A stretch of DNA of 64,000 bases from Trichothecium roseum (Eukaryota; Ascomycota; Sordariomycetes; Hypocreales), in NCBI GenBank assembly GCA_026184415.1, contig CM047940.1:3968001-4032000 (forward strand), given 5' to 3'. Below the pieces are notes generated by a model. The model was given only the letters and a program-made list of their open reading frames with translations, was not told the origin of the DNA and did no database searches. Shown piece after piece: positions 23,580 through 34,899 of this stretch (its first letter is position 1; each line of letters opens with the position of its first letter). A program made the position numbers and the translations under genes.

Positions 23580-24077
23580 GTTAGCCAGTTCGTGCTTAGC
23601 AAGAGCCATGCTTGCACTGCATTGCGCACACATATACCCTTCTCTTTGTTTTGGCTGCTGCATTGTATACTGCAAGGAGTTATCCTATGCTGGCTTGGAC
23701 TCTTTTAAACCGCTATTTGATTTCACATTGGGATTTGGTTAGGTCAAGGTCACTCGACGATAAGTCGACGGGCGTTCCGGGTGTTTGAACGACAATTGGG
23801 TAATGCGGCAAGAGATGTTGCCATGCTTTATGACATTTTATTGTAACAACTGAGATGAAGAATTAATCAGCCTGCATAGAACTCAATACAACTGTATACT
23901 AGGTGCGTGTGGACTAATTCGTAATGCTAAAATCGCAATGGTGAAGTTTATCTTGACGGCCTTCTGAGGCCATGTGATTCTATCTTAAGTTTCCGTGGCT
24001 CGCTCGATTCTTTGTCTACCGCACGTCCACGAGCCCGTCCCTAAACGCCATCTGTTATATGCATCTACAGTCCGGGT
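23580..24077. other. Convergent 3' intergenic region
   Basis: Half a kilobase between the convergent RNR and SRP9/21 genes, presumably both 3' UTRs. No ORF or repeat of note. Confidence 0.45.
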
Positions 24078-24588
24078 TTATTTCTTGCCCTTCTTCTTCT
24101 TCTTCCCGCCGCCGCCTCCTCCCGTTCCTCCAGCCGTTTGCCCCCCTGCCTGACCACCCGCCGTGGTTGTAGGCACTGCGTCCTCCGCCGGCGGGGCGTC
24201 GGTCATGCTGGCCTCCCCTGCAGGCTCGGGCACGTTGGCCATGCCCCTCCCCAGCTTCCCGAGGCTCGTCTGGATGAGGCGCGAGACCTCGGCGGCTTTT
24301 GTGGTGCGGTACTTGAGCGTGGCGCCGCTGACAGGGTCAAAGGTCTTGAGCTCGAGGGCGGCGCGCGGGGGCTTGGCTTCCTGGCCCTCCTTCTTGGGTC
24401 CCGGCTTAATGTAGTACGACGTCGTTATTCTCGTCTGCAATGGGGGGTAGAGTGTCAGTAGGCCTTCAGATCATTATTTGTTTTCATATATGCGACCCGG
24501 TTGCTTAATAACGTACTGTCGACGGTCTGGCTTCTAGGAGGGAGGAGGATTGGTCCAGCCACTCCTGGGCTGTCTTGAAATATGGCAT
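24078..24588 (-). CDS. Signal recognition particle subunit SRP9/SRP21-type
   Basis: Exon 1 (24588-24517) and exon 2 (24434-24078) give 142 aa. The first exon, MPYFKTAQEWLDQSSSLLEA, joins RPSTTRITTSYYIKPG, reproducing the SRP9 core (strand-helix followed by KTFDPVSGATLKYRTTKAAE). An Ala/Gly-rich linker and a poly-Gly plus Lys tail (GGGGKKKKKGKK) follow. SRP9 (SRP21 in yeasts) pairs with SRP14 to bind the Alu domain of SRP RNA and slow elongation during co-translational targeting to the ER. The tail probably contacts RNA, which is inference. Without the intron the exon 2 reading begins only at a TTG, so the spliced start is preferred. Confidence 0.88.
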
Positions 24589-25159
24589 CCTTGCTGGATG
24601 GGGGGGGGGTGTGGTGTGGAGGGGCGAGACGCCTCGCGACCGGGACGTTCGTCGCTGTTCCCTTGGGCGCGGGAGTACTGCTGTATTATATGTATACGTC
24701 GCGGCTGCTTTGAGGGTACTCGGTATAACCGGAAACGTACGCGGGAATAGGGCTCGTCGCTGGGGTTCGTTGAGGTGAAATGGTGGGACCGTACGGAGTA
24801 ACGAAGCTTGAAAATGGCCGAGCGATTGACTGTCTGCATGGTGGGGCTGGAGGTTGATATGCCCGATGCCTCGCCCAGTTATCATTTCCAGGCACAGTGT
24901 GCTCCAGGCTACAAAAAACATAACCAACAGAATTATTGGGAATTCCAAAGAATTCACGAAACAGTCGCAGTGAGTTGATAATGTTGAATGAATATAATTT
25001 GCAGTAACAAGCAACCTAGGATGCTGGTCGAAGTAGAAAATTCCAATCGCAACCGCTGCGGTCCCTCTCAAGCTTCCATTAATTGGTGTATTTAAACGCA
25101 ACAGCAAGTACTCGAATCTCTGGCTCCTTTTCGCCGGGCCATGACCCTCAAAGAAACCA
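24589..25159. other. Intergenic region upstream of SRP9/21
   Basis: 571 bp between the SWD2 stop and the SRP9/21 start, both on the minus strand. It holds the SWD2 3' UTR and the SRP promoter. A G-run lies at about 24600-24609. An open frame reading through into the SRP start has no coding character. Confidence 0.4.
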
Positions 25160-26456
25160 CTAGCCATGGGGGTCAGGCATCCAAAATACCAAGTCTTGAT
25201 CCGCCGTGGCAAGGAAGTTATATCTGGGATTGAAAGCCACCACAGCCGCCTCTCTCTTATCTTTCAGCGTATATACCGGCTCCATTACCTTGCTCTCTGG
25301 CATCCCCCCCTCGACTGGTTGCTTTCTTACATCCCATACAAGCACGTCCTTCTTGCCTCCGCCGACTACGAATCGACCATCAGGGGCGAAACAGCAGTCA
25401 CCGCTGCTATCAAGCCTGACCCCATCAGTCGAGAGCCCATTAGATGCCACTACCTGATCGGGAGCCAAACGTCTAGATGGTCCGTTGGGCCTCCGAAGGA
25501 AACCTTTCAGCTCGTCACTCGTCGCGCTGAAGAGGAAGTGGCCGTCACCCTTCGTCCCAAGCAGTAGAGAACGGCCATCGTTTGAAAATTCCAGCTTTGT
25601 CCATCCCTTGGCAAGATTCTGGACGTCGTAGTCTCTGCCTTTTGCGATGACATCTATGGCAAGAAACGGGCCCTTTTGGTACTCGCGGACGTCATATAGA
25701 AATATCGCCCCGGACGGAGGGCACGCTACGGCAAATACTAACCCGGCAGGGTCATATGCAGCAAGTGTCGGGTGTCTCAGATTGAGTAGACCTTGACAAT
25801 GCTTTGACTGGGTATCCCACATCCGTACTGTATCATCCTGCCCGCAAGATATAAAATTGTCGCTACCGGGGTGAACTGTCAGGCATGTTACGTTGGCCTC
25901 GTGGCCGTCGAAATAACGTATAAAGGAATTATCGTGCGTAGCGAGGTATCTAATCGCATCTAGATTAAACAGAATTAGCTCATCTTCCATCTCTCGACCA
26001 TGGCAACAACCAACTGGGTACATACTATTTTGTTTCGTACTAGCGTAGATGATGCTTGACTTTGTGTGTGTAAACTTTGCTAGTTTGATCCCGTACTTCT
26101 TACTCAGGAGGCTCTTCTCGTGGCGCCCTTCCTTAACATTATATATTTGAATCGTCTCGTCGCTCGCAGATACCATACAAAGCTCGCCCTCGTCGTCATA
26201 ATCTAGGCATTGTACGTAGGGCTGGGGACGGCCATCCTTGATATCATCGCGTTTGAAGAGCTGAATAATGCATATTAGCGTACGCCTGTATCCTTATCAT
26301 GGGGGGAAGTACCTTGGCAGGCCGAAAACTCGCAATGATTTCGCTCAACGGTGATGATGGACCAATTGAGCCGCCTAGGGTGCGGGCGATGTTAAGCGAT
26401 GAGCCACCTGGCGTACCACGATCTGGGCGGTCGAGGTCCATTGGTGTTGAAGCCAT
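25160..26456 (-). CDS. SWD2: WD40 protein SWD2 (Set1/COMPASS and CPF subunit, WDR82-like)
   Basis: Exons 26456-26313, 26260-26026 and 25959-25160 give 392 aa. The N-terminal 45 residues are disordered. WD repeats follow: SASDETIQIYNVKEGRHEK, RYFDGHEANVTCLTVHPGSD with DDTVRMWDTQSKHCQG, AIFLYDVREYQKGPF, FSNDGRSLLLGTKGD and FAPDGRFVVGGGKKDVLVWD. The family landmark SKKYGIKLAKFTH...SSIIYASTKQN-NAIRYLATHDN appears only when a 66-nt intron (26025-25960, GTATGT...CTAG) is removed. That intron is a multiple of three with no stop, so an unspliced reading inserts 22 foreign residues. SWD2 works in the nucleus in H3K4 methylation and in transcription termination/3' processing. Confidence 0.92.
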
Positions 26457-28096
26457 CTTTGCCAAAGGGCGAACCCGGGTCAATCGGGCCTCGGCCCAGA
26501 TTGGATAGTAGCAAGGACAGTTGATAGAGCCAGATATTCGAGGCGGGATTGCTCACGATAGGCGCGATTGGGGTAATCAAGATATTCGACAATAAGCGAT
26601 TAAGTGAGGTTAACTCTGGTGTAGAGCCTGGTTGGAACGTTGACAATGCTAAGTGAAAATTATGACGGGACGTGTAGCCGTTAAATATAGCTTCAACGAT
26701 GTTTTTGGGGTTTATTCTAGAGGTTTATTCGGCGCGCCAGAAGCTCAGACCGCGTTGGCATTAGAGCTAGAGGGGTCCGATCAAGCTCGTTGCATGCCTG
26801 CCCGAGAGCCCTCCACCTGACAAGTTACCACTGCCTACCAGCCGTTTAGTCTAGAAACCCGACTCCATACCCTACATCATCGCAGAGGAAATACAATTCT
26901 TCAGTGACTATAATCTCGAACTCGGATAAACTTGTAATTCCAGATATGTAAATGTATCGCTTCTGATGCATCTCATTTCTCAAGTATTTGATTCCTTGTT
27001 CAACCCTTTCGATCAATAACCTCACTCGCATGACTACGTTTCCAAATGTTGGTATACGGAGTACAGAGTACCATACATCCTATCCTGATTGATATTTTTA
27101 TATAGAATACCTATCGTCTAATAGTAGGTATCAAAGCACTGGGTTTTATATAAAGCATCAATACACAGTTGAACTGACATATATGTCTAATTCTATAATG
27201 CACCTTAGAAGCTTCGCCACCAAACTGCATGTGAATCGTTGTGCTGGTGCTACTCAAAAAATCACCCAGGCAGATTGTCTCAAAATTGGCGATAATGGTT
27301 TTGCACGTGCTTGAGATACATAATGCGACGTCACTCAGGAACGGGCATCGGCGCACCGCCAGAGTGTAATGGATACAGCCTAATTCCGCCTTACGACGGC
27401 TTTCCCGCGCCCTTGGCGACCCTGAAGCTAGACAGGCCAATCGCGACGTCTCCAATAGAGGTATATACTTGCTTTGGACTGGATAGTCAAGGAGCTAGAA
27501 ATGACACAATGAGTACATACAGCCGAGCCGAAATTGAACAAGAGTAGGACTGCCGCTGGAAACCGATTAGATGAGTGGATCGCCCAACCAAAAGCTTGTG
27601 GTTGGAAGCACAGCTTTTTAAGTCAGTGTAGTGAATGAGCTGTTTTGGTACACCGTACCGTACCTTGACCCATTTCCCACTACGGCCGACGTCGGCAAAG
27701 AAAAAGCATTTCCATCAGCCATCCTGCGCGAGGACGGTTTAACGGCGCAGGGTTTCGAGGGAGCTTTCCACCCCCCCCCCCCCCCCCCCCCTTTCCAATT
27801 TGTAAACTTTAAGCTACCGGAGTATTCCCTCTGAACTCGTTAACTTTTGCCCTCTACATATCGCGATCTTAGAATGTGAGTACTCTTCAATAAACATGGT
27901 TGATTTGACTGGCGATGCTTGGCGTCGGTGCTGACGGATGGTTTCCCCTAGGTTGCGTAATTATCGGTGATTGCTGATTGATCTATACCCTAGGCTTCCG
28001 ATTCGGGAGCCCGAGCCGCATCTAGCCAATCTGTCGGGACACTCCTGTAACCTGGTACCTTCCTGAACAACAGCACGACTTACTGATAATAGTAGC
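26457..28096. promoter_or_regulatory. Divergent intergenic region (SWD2 / mitochondrial carrier)
   Basis: This 1.64-kb region between divergent genes is AT-rich in its centre. It has a TACGGAGTAC near 27055-27065 and a 21-nt poly-C tract (27771-27791). Small ORFs here run through repeats, and I do not accept any. Confidence 0.4.
27771..27791. repeat. Poly(C) homopolymer run, 21 nt
   Basis: Uninterrupted run of 21 C on the plus strand, about 300 bp upstream of the carrier gene. The reverse strand could form a G-rich structure; length may be uncertain from sequencing. Confidence 0.9.
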
Positions 28097-29153
28097 ATGT
28101 CAACAACATTAGGGTACGTTGTAGACCTTGCTTCCCCAAAAACCCAGAATGGATCGTGGAGCTTTTACTAACTGTGCGATAGCGCCTTCATAGGCGGCGG
28201 CATCGCAGCTTGCGGTGCTGTGACGGCGACACATCCTTTCGAGACGGTCAAGATTCGCATGCAATTGCAAGGCGAGCTCCAACTGAAAGGGAATCAACCG
28301 TTGCACTACCGCGGACCGCTGCATGGCGTCGGTGTAATCGTCAAGCATGAGGGCATACGGGGAATTTACCGCGGTCTCGGATGCGCATACGTCTACCAAA
28401 TCCTTCTCAACGGTTGCCGCCTAGGTTTCTACGACCCCATGCGCAGCACCCTCGCTAGCCTTTTGTACAACAACGTCAACGCCCAGAGCCTCCCGATCAA
28501 TATGTTTTGTGGTGCTGCTTCCGGGATCCTCGGAGCCGCTGCCGGTAGCCCCTTCTTCCTGGTCAAGACTCGCCTTCAAAGCTACTCGACTTTCATGCCC
28601 GTGGGCACCCAGCATCAATACCGCAACGCCTTTGATGGCCTTTCGAAGATTTTCAAGGCAGAAGGCTTTTCAGGCCTCTACAGAGGTGTTGGGGCTGCTA
28701 TGATCAGGACTGGTTTTGGTAGCTCTGTGCAGCTACCTACATACTTCTTCGCAAAGAGGAGATTGGTTCGTCACGCTGGGATGGAAGAAGGTCCTGCCCT
28801 GCATCTTGCTAGCAGCGCCGCTAGTGGATTCGTTGTCTGTTGCTTTATGCACCCTCCTGGTAAGCAGAACTTCTTCCAAGTTCGAACATGTTCCCAAGCT
28901 AACGGAAGATGAAGACACAATCATGTCCCGTCTGTACAATCAGAACGGGAACCTCTACAAAGGCGTCATCGACTGTCTGTCAAAGACAATCCGCACAGAG
29001 GGGATCTTCGCTATTTACAAGGGTTTCTTGCCTCATCTCGCCCGAATCCTGCCTCACACCATCTTGACGTTGTCCCTGGCCGAGCAGACCAACAAGCTCA
29101 TGAGGAAGGTCGAGGGTCAGGTCATCCCCATGTTTTCGAGTGGCAAGGCCTAG
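28097..29153 (+). CDS. Mitochondrial carrier, OAC1/SLC25A34-35-like
   Basis: Exons 28097-28113 (17 nt), 28183-28859 and 28915-29153 give 310 aa with three mitochondrial-carrier repeats. The signature motifs are HPFETVKIRMQ (repeat 1), SPFFLVKTRLQ (repeat 2) and HPPDTIMSRLY (repeat 3). Each is followed by the G-X-X-G-hinge type motif, for example GIRGIYRGLG, GFSGLYRGVG and GIFAIYKGFLP. The degenerate SPFF in repeat 2 is characteristic of the oxaloacetate/sulfate carrier branch (yeast Oac1). The protein is expected in the inner mitochondrial membrane, exchanging oxaloacetate, sulfate or related anions; the substrate is inferred. The minute first exon and the AAG acceptor at 28914 are justified because they restore AFIGGGIAACGAVTATHPFE and PPDTIM. 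Confidence 0.9.
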
Positions 29154-29434
29154 AGTGCGCAAGTGCCCGGTTTTTCTTGGCTGGGGTCAGATAAAAGGGC
29201 TGTACATATAGTTCTAATGTGCTTGGTGGTGCTGGGTTGGTAAATGCCTGACATTGGTGCGGAAGCGAGCTGTATACCTGGGGTCTTGGAGATATAGAGT
29301 CGTTCTCAGGGACACTGAGCACCGGAAAGATAAAAGGGGTGCATCCAAATGGAGTTTGTATTTCTTAGTCATTTTACTTTTCTATATTTAGACTTGATTG
29401 TTTCAACGACGCTGGCAAGAGACGCCCTTTTTAT

Positions 29435-30762
29435 TTACCCATTGACTGATCTTTTGCACCCGTAGCATATCCTCGCCCGGGACAGGGACTGGTCGCTGGA
29501 AACTTCGTCCCCAAGGTCACCGGCCCAGCGCACATCGCCATGCTCATCCAGAACGGAGCCACATAGCCCGCATAGCTGCCCCTGAGCCGTAGGCCTGTCT
29601 AGTTTGCCTGCCGTTCGGACTACGTTGGCCACGATGCCCGAGTATGCCCCCTCGACTCCTTCAAAGTACCGTGACATGACCTCGAGTATGCTGGTGTCCT
29701 TGTGTGACACGACACTGCTGCCGGCCGCATCGTCATCTAGCTTCAGCTCCTTGAGTGTCGGCGTGAAACCGACCACGGCCTTGACCTCGCTGAAGTAGAC
29801 CTCCCGCAGGGGATACCACACTGCAAACTCCCTCTCGGACTCCACGCCGCCGCCGTCCGTTCTGTACGTGCAGACCTTGACGCTCCCGTCGTTGACCTGC
29901 CAGGGCACCGCGAAGCCCCTCCCGTTGGCCACCTCGGAGAGCGTCAGGGCCGCCAGGGCGGCGGTGGTATGGCCTAGGAGGAGGGCCTTGTAGCCTCCCT
30001 CCGTGGCCACATGGAGGAGCAGGTGTCGGACGAGCTGCCGCAGGACGTCCGTCTTGGACGTAACCGAGGGCAGCGCGTCAAACATGCGCCGCAAACTGAG
30101 CGACGGGTCCCCCTCATCATCGCCGCCGCCGTCGTGTCCGACTCCTGCCTGCCACAGAGGCAGGCTCGCCCAATCTATGGTCCTGACCTCGAGCACCTTG
30201 GCTAGGCTCACGACCTCGAACTTGACGTTGGGGAAATTCTCCGCGTACCTTGTGAGCAGCCGCTCTGCAGGCGAGCCGCGGCCCGCGCTGTTGTCGGCGG
30301 CGGCCGGCGGCGACAGGTCCGTGTCCACGTGCACGAAGAGCACCTCGAGCGGGCTGCTAGACTTGCTCTCGGCGTAGAACTTGGAGACCCGGTCCACCAT
30401 GCTGACGAGGACGCTCGACGCGGGCCCGAAGGATAGGCCCGCGGCGAAGCGCCGGGGCTCAGGGCGCGTAGAGGCCCTGGTCTCGTGGTGTAGGCTCCTT
30501 AGGCTCTTGACGAGCTTCGAGTCTAGGAACTCGAGGTAGCATTTTCTGGTGGGAAGGGGGAGGAGAGAGAGGCATCAATGTCAGCGGGGAGTTGGCGCTT
30601 AGTAGGGGGCCCGTGTGCCGAGGAGTTAAAAGGGGAAAAAAGGAAGGGGGGAGGGGGGAGGGGGGCTTCGTACTGGCATGTTGGAACGCTTCGCTGAATG
30701 TAGGGAGCCCCGGCTTTGCACTTTTTGCAGGCCTTTGGTGAGTCTGGCTGTGACCCCGCCAT
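29435..30762 (-). CDS. NCS2: Cytoplasmic tRNA 2-thiolation protein 2 (NCS2/CTU2)
   Basis: Exon 1 (30762-30674) and exon 2 (30545-29435) give 399 aa. The N-terminus MAGSQPDSPKACKKC carries a CxxC (C12, C15) and splicing completes a second one (CQKC, C29/C32). The adenylation-like core follows: RRFAAGLSFGPASSVLVSMV, VLFVHVDTD, ALLLGHTTAALAALTLSEVA and GRGFAVPWQVND. C-terminal pairs are CGLCG and CYGC. With NCS6/CTU1 it thiolates the wobble uridine of Lys, Glu and Gln tRNAs through the Urm1 sulfur relay, in the cytosol. GC3 is high compared with neighbours. The start is the only ATG before the first CxxC. The protein is on the short side for filamentous fungi but all blocks are present. Confidence 0.92.
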
Positions 30763-31239
30763 CGCAAGTATTGCCCCGCGGGACGTAGTAGGTAGCTGAT
30801 TAAAAAACAATCCCGACTGAGAAATACGAGTCGAATTGTAGTAGTAAAAGCTGAACTGGGTTTCTACCTGCGTGCTGCCGCCTTTTATTGATCCCTTTGC
30901 TGTGGTGCGTTGGGTGAGAAATCTTGTTGGCGTGCAAGAACCTTCAAAGCCATCCACGCCTACTTTTAAGATTTTTTGCACCCCCTTTCGGCTACGCCGA
31001 GGCTGTCCACAAAGAATCTACTACGGAGTGACTAAACCTCCAAATATGTCACGAAGACATCACTGTAGAGTCATTAATTTAAGTGAGAATGTACTGAATT
31101 CGAAAGAGACAGGGCGATATGGCTTTGACTAGACATCGTTTGGTATGGATTTTAAATGCATAATTGGAGGCCGCAGCCCCTGGAGAGTCGGCCAACCCCA
31201 CAGCTCCTGTGTATATGCCTAGTACTCCGTACGGGCAGT
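30763..31239. other. Intergenic region upstream of NCS2
   Basis: This 477-bp spacer holds the NCS2 promoter and the 3' UTR of the phosphotransferase gene. An exact GTACTCCGTAC (31222-31232) sits 8 nt past the stop of the latter. Confidence 0.45.
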
Positions 31240-32473
31240 CTACTCGGGAAACAGGCATTCGAGAGGGTGTCCCTTGAATGTATCAATGTCCGTATTCCAC
31301 GCGTTTACGACCACATCTCTGCCAATCTTCACCAGCTCTTCGGCCCGCTCTTTCGTTCCCCAGCCGGGAGTCTGGGAGCCAAAGCAGATGAGGTGAATGC
31401 CGACATGGATAATGGTACGGAATGCGAACTCATCGTCGATCTCCCCGTAGCCATTGGCGAAACCTTCTATCAGCCAGATACCAGCATCGATATCTTTGTA
31501 TAGTTTGAGCTGCCACATCTCGGCAATCATCTGCCCCAAGTCGAGAGGACGCATGCCAAGCTGGGCCATTTCCCAGTCAATGACACGAAGCGGAGTCTTG
31601 ACACCATCCTCTATAGGGATGTTGGGAAGTAAAACACTGGTTGGTGTCAGCACATGTCATTGGGCAAACATCCAACACCATCACATACTTCCCAGTCCAA
31701 AAGTCACCGTGTACGGGGAGCATCTTGCTGTTGTCCTGCAGCTCGGCATCGGAGGCATCTGAGATCATTTGAAAAACCTCTTTCGCAGGAGCTAGGATCT
31801 CGGACTTGTCTGCCATGCCAAGGACCTGCTTGTAGTTGATTGTATTTTTCAGTGTCTGCATTTCTCTGTTACGGACAAGAGTTTCCTTGAACTCTTTCGG
31901 AGCAGAAACCTCCCCCGTCCAGTCATGGAAGGCCCGCAACCAATGTCCGAGGCATCTCCCTAGCTGTAGGCACTGGGGCTTGAAAGACGGCGATGTTGGC
32001 GCCTTGTAGTGCTCTAGAGCATATTCTTTCAGGCTTATGGCGTCTGGGAGATACTCCTGGACCTGGGTATTGGTGTCTGGAGCGAAATGCAATATTTTGG
32101 GTGTTCCAATAGCAAAGGCAGGGGATATTGAATGGGGGAGTTGAGACAGATGGTCAAGACAGTCCTTCTCGACTTCCTGAACAGTCGTGGATCAGCTCGT
32201 CAGCACGGGGAATAGCATGCGCGGCATGTAAGCAGGACAACTTACACATCTCGAAGTAGGAATAGCGAAACTAGGACGAGAAGCAACATATCCCTGGCCA
32301 TGCTTTACTGCCACCTCTGCCGTGCCATCAGGGAGTGGGGTTTCAAGAGTCGCCTTGAAGATGAAGTTGGCGGTGCCTCCTGTCAAAGGCGTCAATGATG
32401 TAGCCTTGTACGGGGTCGATGCCAACTCCTGCTGCACCTGAACTCGGAACCCATCTTGATTTTGGACAGCCAT
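31240..32473 (-). CDS. APH-family (aminoglycoside phosphotransferase-like) small-molecule kinase
   Basis: Exons 32473-32246, 32176-31689 and 31636-31240 give 370 aa. The N-lobe has LTPLTGGTANFIFKA (nucleotide loop) and AEVAVKHGQGYVAS with the ATP lysine. The catalytic loop LPVHGDFWTGN is completed only by splicing the second intron and carries the catalytic Asp. The metal-binding RVIDWEMAQLGMRPLDLGQM follows. The fold is shared by choline, ethanolamine, methylthioribose and homoserine kinases and by many fungal orphan enzymes. The substrate cannot be deduced, and nothing suggests antibiotic resistance. All key residues are present. The gene lies 477 bp from NCS2 on the same strand, without a clear functional link. 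Confidence 0.88.
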
Positions 32474-34899
32474 CTTTGAAGGAGATTGATTGAGTTTGGT
32501 GGCTTAATTTGGAGCGGGAGAGGTTTGGCAAAAGACTACTGGCAGTAGCAGCACTGGCGTTTTACGCCCAGTCTTTGATCCGGCTGAGATCGGTTGGCCA
32601 TGTTCGTCATCATCGGCCTTGTGCCTCTCCCAGCTCCCGCAAACGGCATAACGACGTGTCCAACCACCAACACCCCACATGCCGTGCAGCTTGAATCTTG
32701 ACGCCAGATGACTCAAAAGAAGCTAAAGTGAGCAAGGTGCGCTTTGGTATCACAGCTATTGTCTGCACGGGGAGCACGAGGATGGAGCACGAATAGTATA
32801 TATATAGATGGACTTTGCTGCGTACGGAGGGTTGGCTTGAGGAGTAGGAGTAGTAGTAGTAGTAGTAGTAGTAGTGGGGGAGTCGACTGACTGACTGCGA
32901 GATGAATGAGCTAGGTGATACTGGCCAAACGGCTTCATCAGAGTTGCCCTCGTTCAACAATCAGGCAATCCAATCCATACGGAGCAAGAAAGCTAGGTCC
33001 GTTTTAGACGCGGGTTGTGGGTTGTGGGAGAGAGGAAGAGTACGGAGTGCGGAGCTCGGAAAGTCCCTCCTACGGGTTGGATCCATGTATTGCACGGGTA
33101 CCGATCCCAGGGGGCATGGATCCTCATTGTAATTGACGTTGATCCTTAGGCAAGATGTCAAATTTTGATAGAACCACTTGGGGTAGATTACGATGGCGGT
33201 ACGACGGCGGTAGTAACCGCAGTCGGCAGCAATGTTTGAACGCTACGGAGTACTACGGAGAGTATTTACAGGCCGGTAATGATGACAATGGAAGTATCGA
33301 TGGATTGGAGTGCCGAGCGCGCGGGAGGATGAGAATACTACTGCTAGTAGTAGTAGTAGCACTACTCATTGCTAGGCACGTATTTTAAAATGTAAATGTG
33401 GCTTGATGTAGTCGTACCTTGTTCGAGGTTACACAGAGAGCATGGGGTACAATGGTCACTTCTCGGGAACAGTAGAGTTTGGGCTAAAGATCCATCCCAC
33501 GGGCCCGTAACCCCAAGGGGCCACATCCATGATTCTCTCACGTCTGCGGCGTCAGCTGGGCAGGTTTGAGGCGACCAGGCTGCGCATGACGTCAAAAGCA
33601 TGGAATCACATTGAGTTTTTGCATCTCAGGCCGCGCGCAGGTCATGACTGACTGACTGACTGACTGACTGGCGGACGGACGGTGCACCTCGTGAATGGTA
33701 AAAATGGTAACAGCAGCACTAGCACTATCATCAACAACGAGAATGACAACAGCTAAAGTGCTACCTAATGCCACTGCGCCGTGCCTCGTGGCCCATTACT
33801 ACGTAGCACTGCTAATGAACAATCAGGTGCTAAATACCTACTGAGCAAAGTACTCCGTACGTACGTGGTGAACCTTGGGGTCAAACCCCCCTCTCCCCCC
33901 GATGGTCACCAAATAGAGTGACGGGTTCCACGGACTGCCGGAGGAAACAGGAAAAACCGGCATAGCATGGTCCGGCATAGCGCGCTCTGGCAATTATTGT
34001 AATTAGCGTCCGACGGAAATGAAATGAGATGAGATGAGTGGCTTGATAAGTTCAAAAGTAGGTTCCATTACTTTAGTTGCATGTAACCGCTGTGGTCAAC
34101 CGTTGATGATTCGACCACAGGGAACCACCGCTGAAACCTCAATTGTTACTTTTATTACCCCGTAAGCGACAATTCAATACTCCTTTTTCCCCATCGTCTT
34201 TCCCCCCAGCAACCGCCGCATTTACCACCACAATACCAACACACCAACAATACTCCCGTGCCCGTGAATCTCGTCATCCACTGAATTTTATACCACCCTC
34301 GTCGCCGTCCGTCCGTCCATCCGCCCACCATCCCGGCTATCACTGTTCGACTCTTTCACACTTTGTCTACCGGTGTGATGAAAGAATCCTTGTCCGAACT
34401 ATTGTTGATATGCTCGACTCGAACGCTTCACTATAGCTCGCACAGCTACGACGTAACCTACCATTGTCGCCGCCTTGCCTAATACACACCGACCATAATC
34501 CATCTGCCTGTACTCCGAACCGTGGCTTAGCTATCTTGCTCACAACAAGAAACCACCGACTTGGCTACTGCATCGAGCCTACGTACACCTCAACCGACGA
34601 AGCTACTTATTACACACCGAAACGTCGCGTGTCTGCAGCAACCACTCCATTCCTCGGCTCAGCTATCGTGGACACGTCACGCCGATATAGAAGCCAACTG
34701 TCCTTATTATTCTACCTCTCAACCTGTACCCGTATATCGAGCCGTATATTACTTCCAAGTTTGGTCTTATACGCACCCCAGTCATTTCGTCTCGCGCCTT
34801 GGAACATCCAAGTAATCACCACTAAGAGCACCAATCGAGAGTTGCCCGCTTCGGGAAGAAACCGTATAAAGGCGTTTCACAGCCGAGGCATTGCTCGAT
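32474..34899. other. Gene-poor divergent region with microsatellites
   Basis: 2.4 kb between the APH-like and dual-PH genes. It carries (AGT)n at about 32848-32876, (TAG)n near 33344-33360, (TGAC)6 at 33645-33670 and several TACGGAGTA elements (for example 33850-33860). From about 34140 the plus strand becomes C/T-rich, as in a long leader of the dual-PH gene. ORFs here look non-coding. Confidence 0.5.
33645..33670. repeat. (TGAC)6 tetranucleotide microsatellite
   Basis: Six perfect TGAC units plus two bases, read directly. Confidence 0.95.

Noticed and set aside
31240..32473. APH-like kinase as an antibiotic-resistance gene
   Set aside because: The APH fold is very common among eukaryotic small-molecule kinases, and the gene is intron-bearing and native in context.
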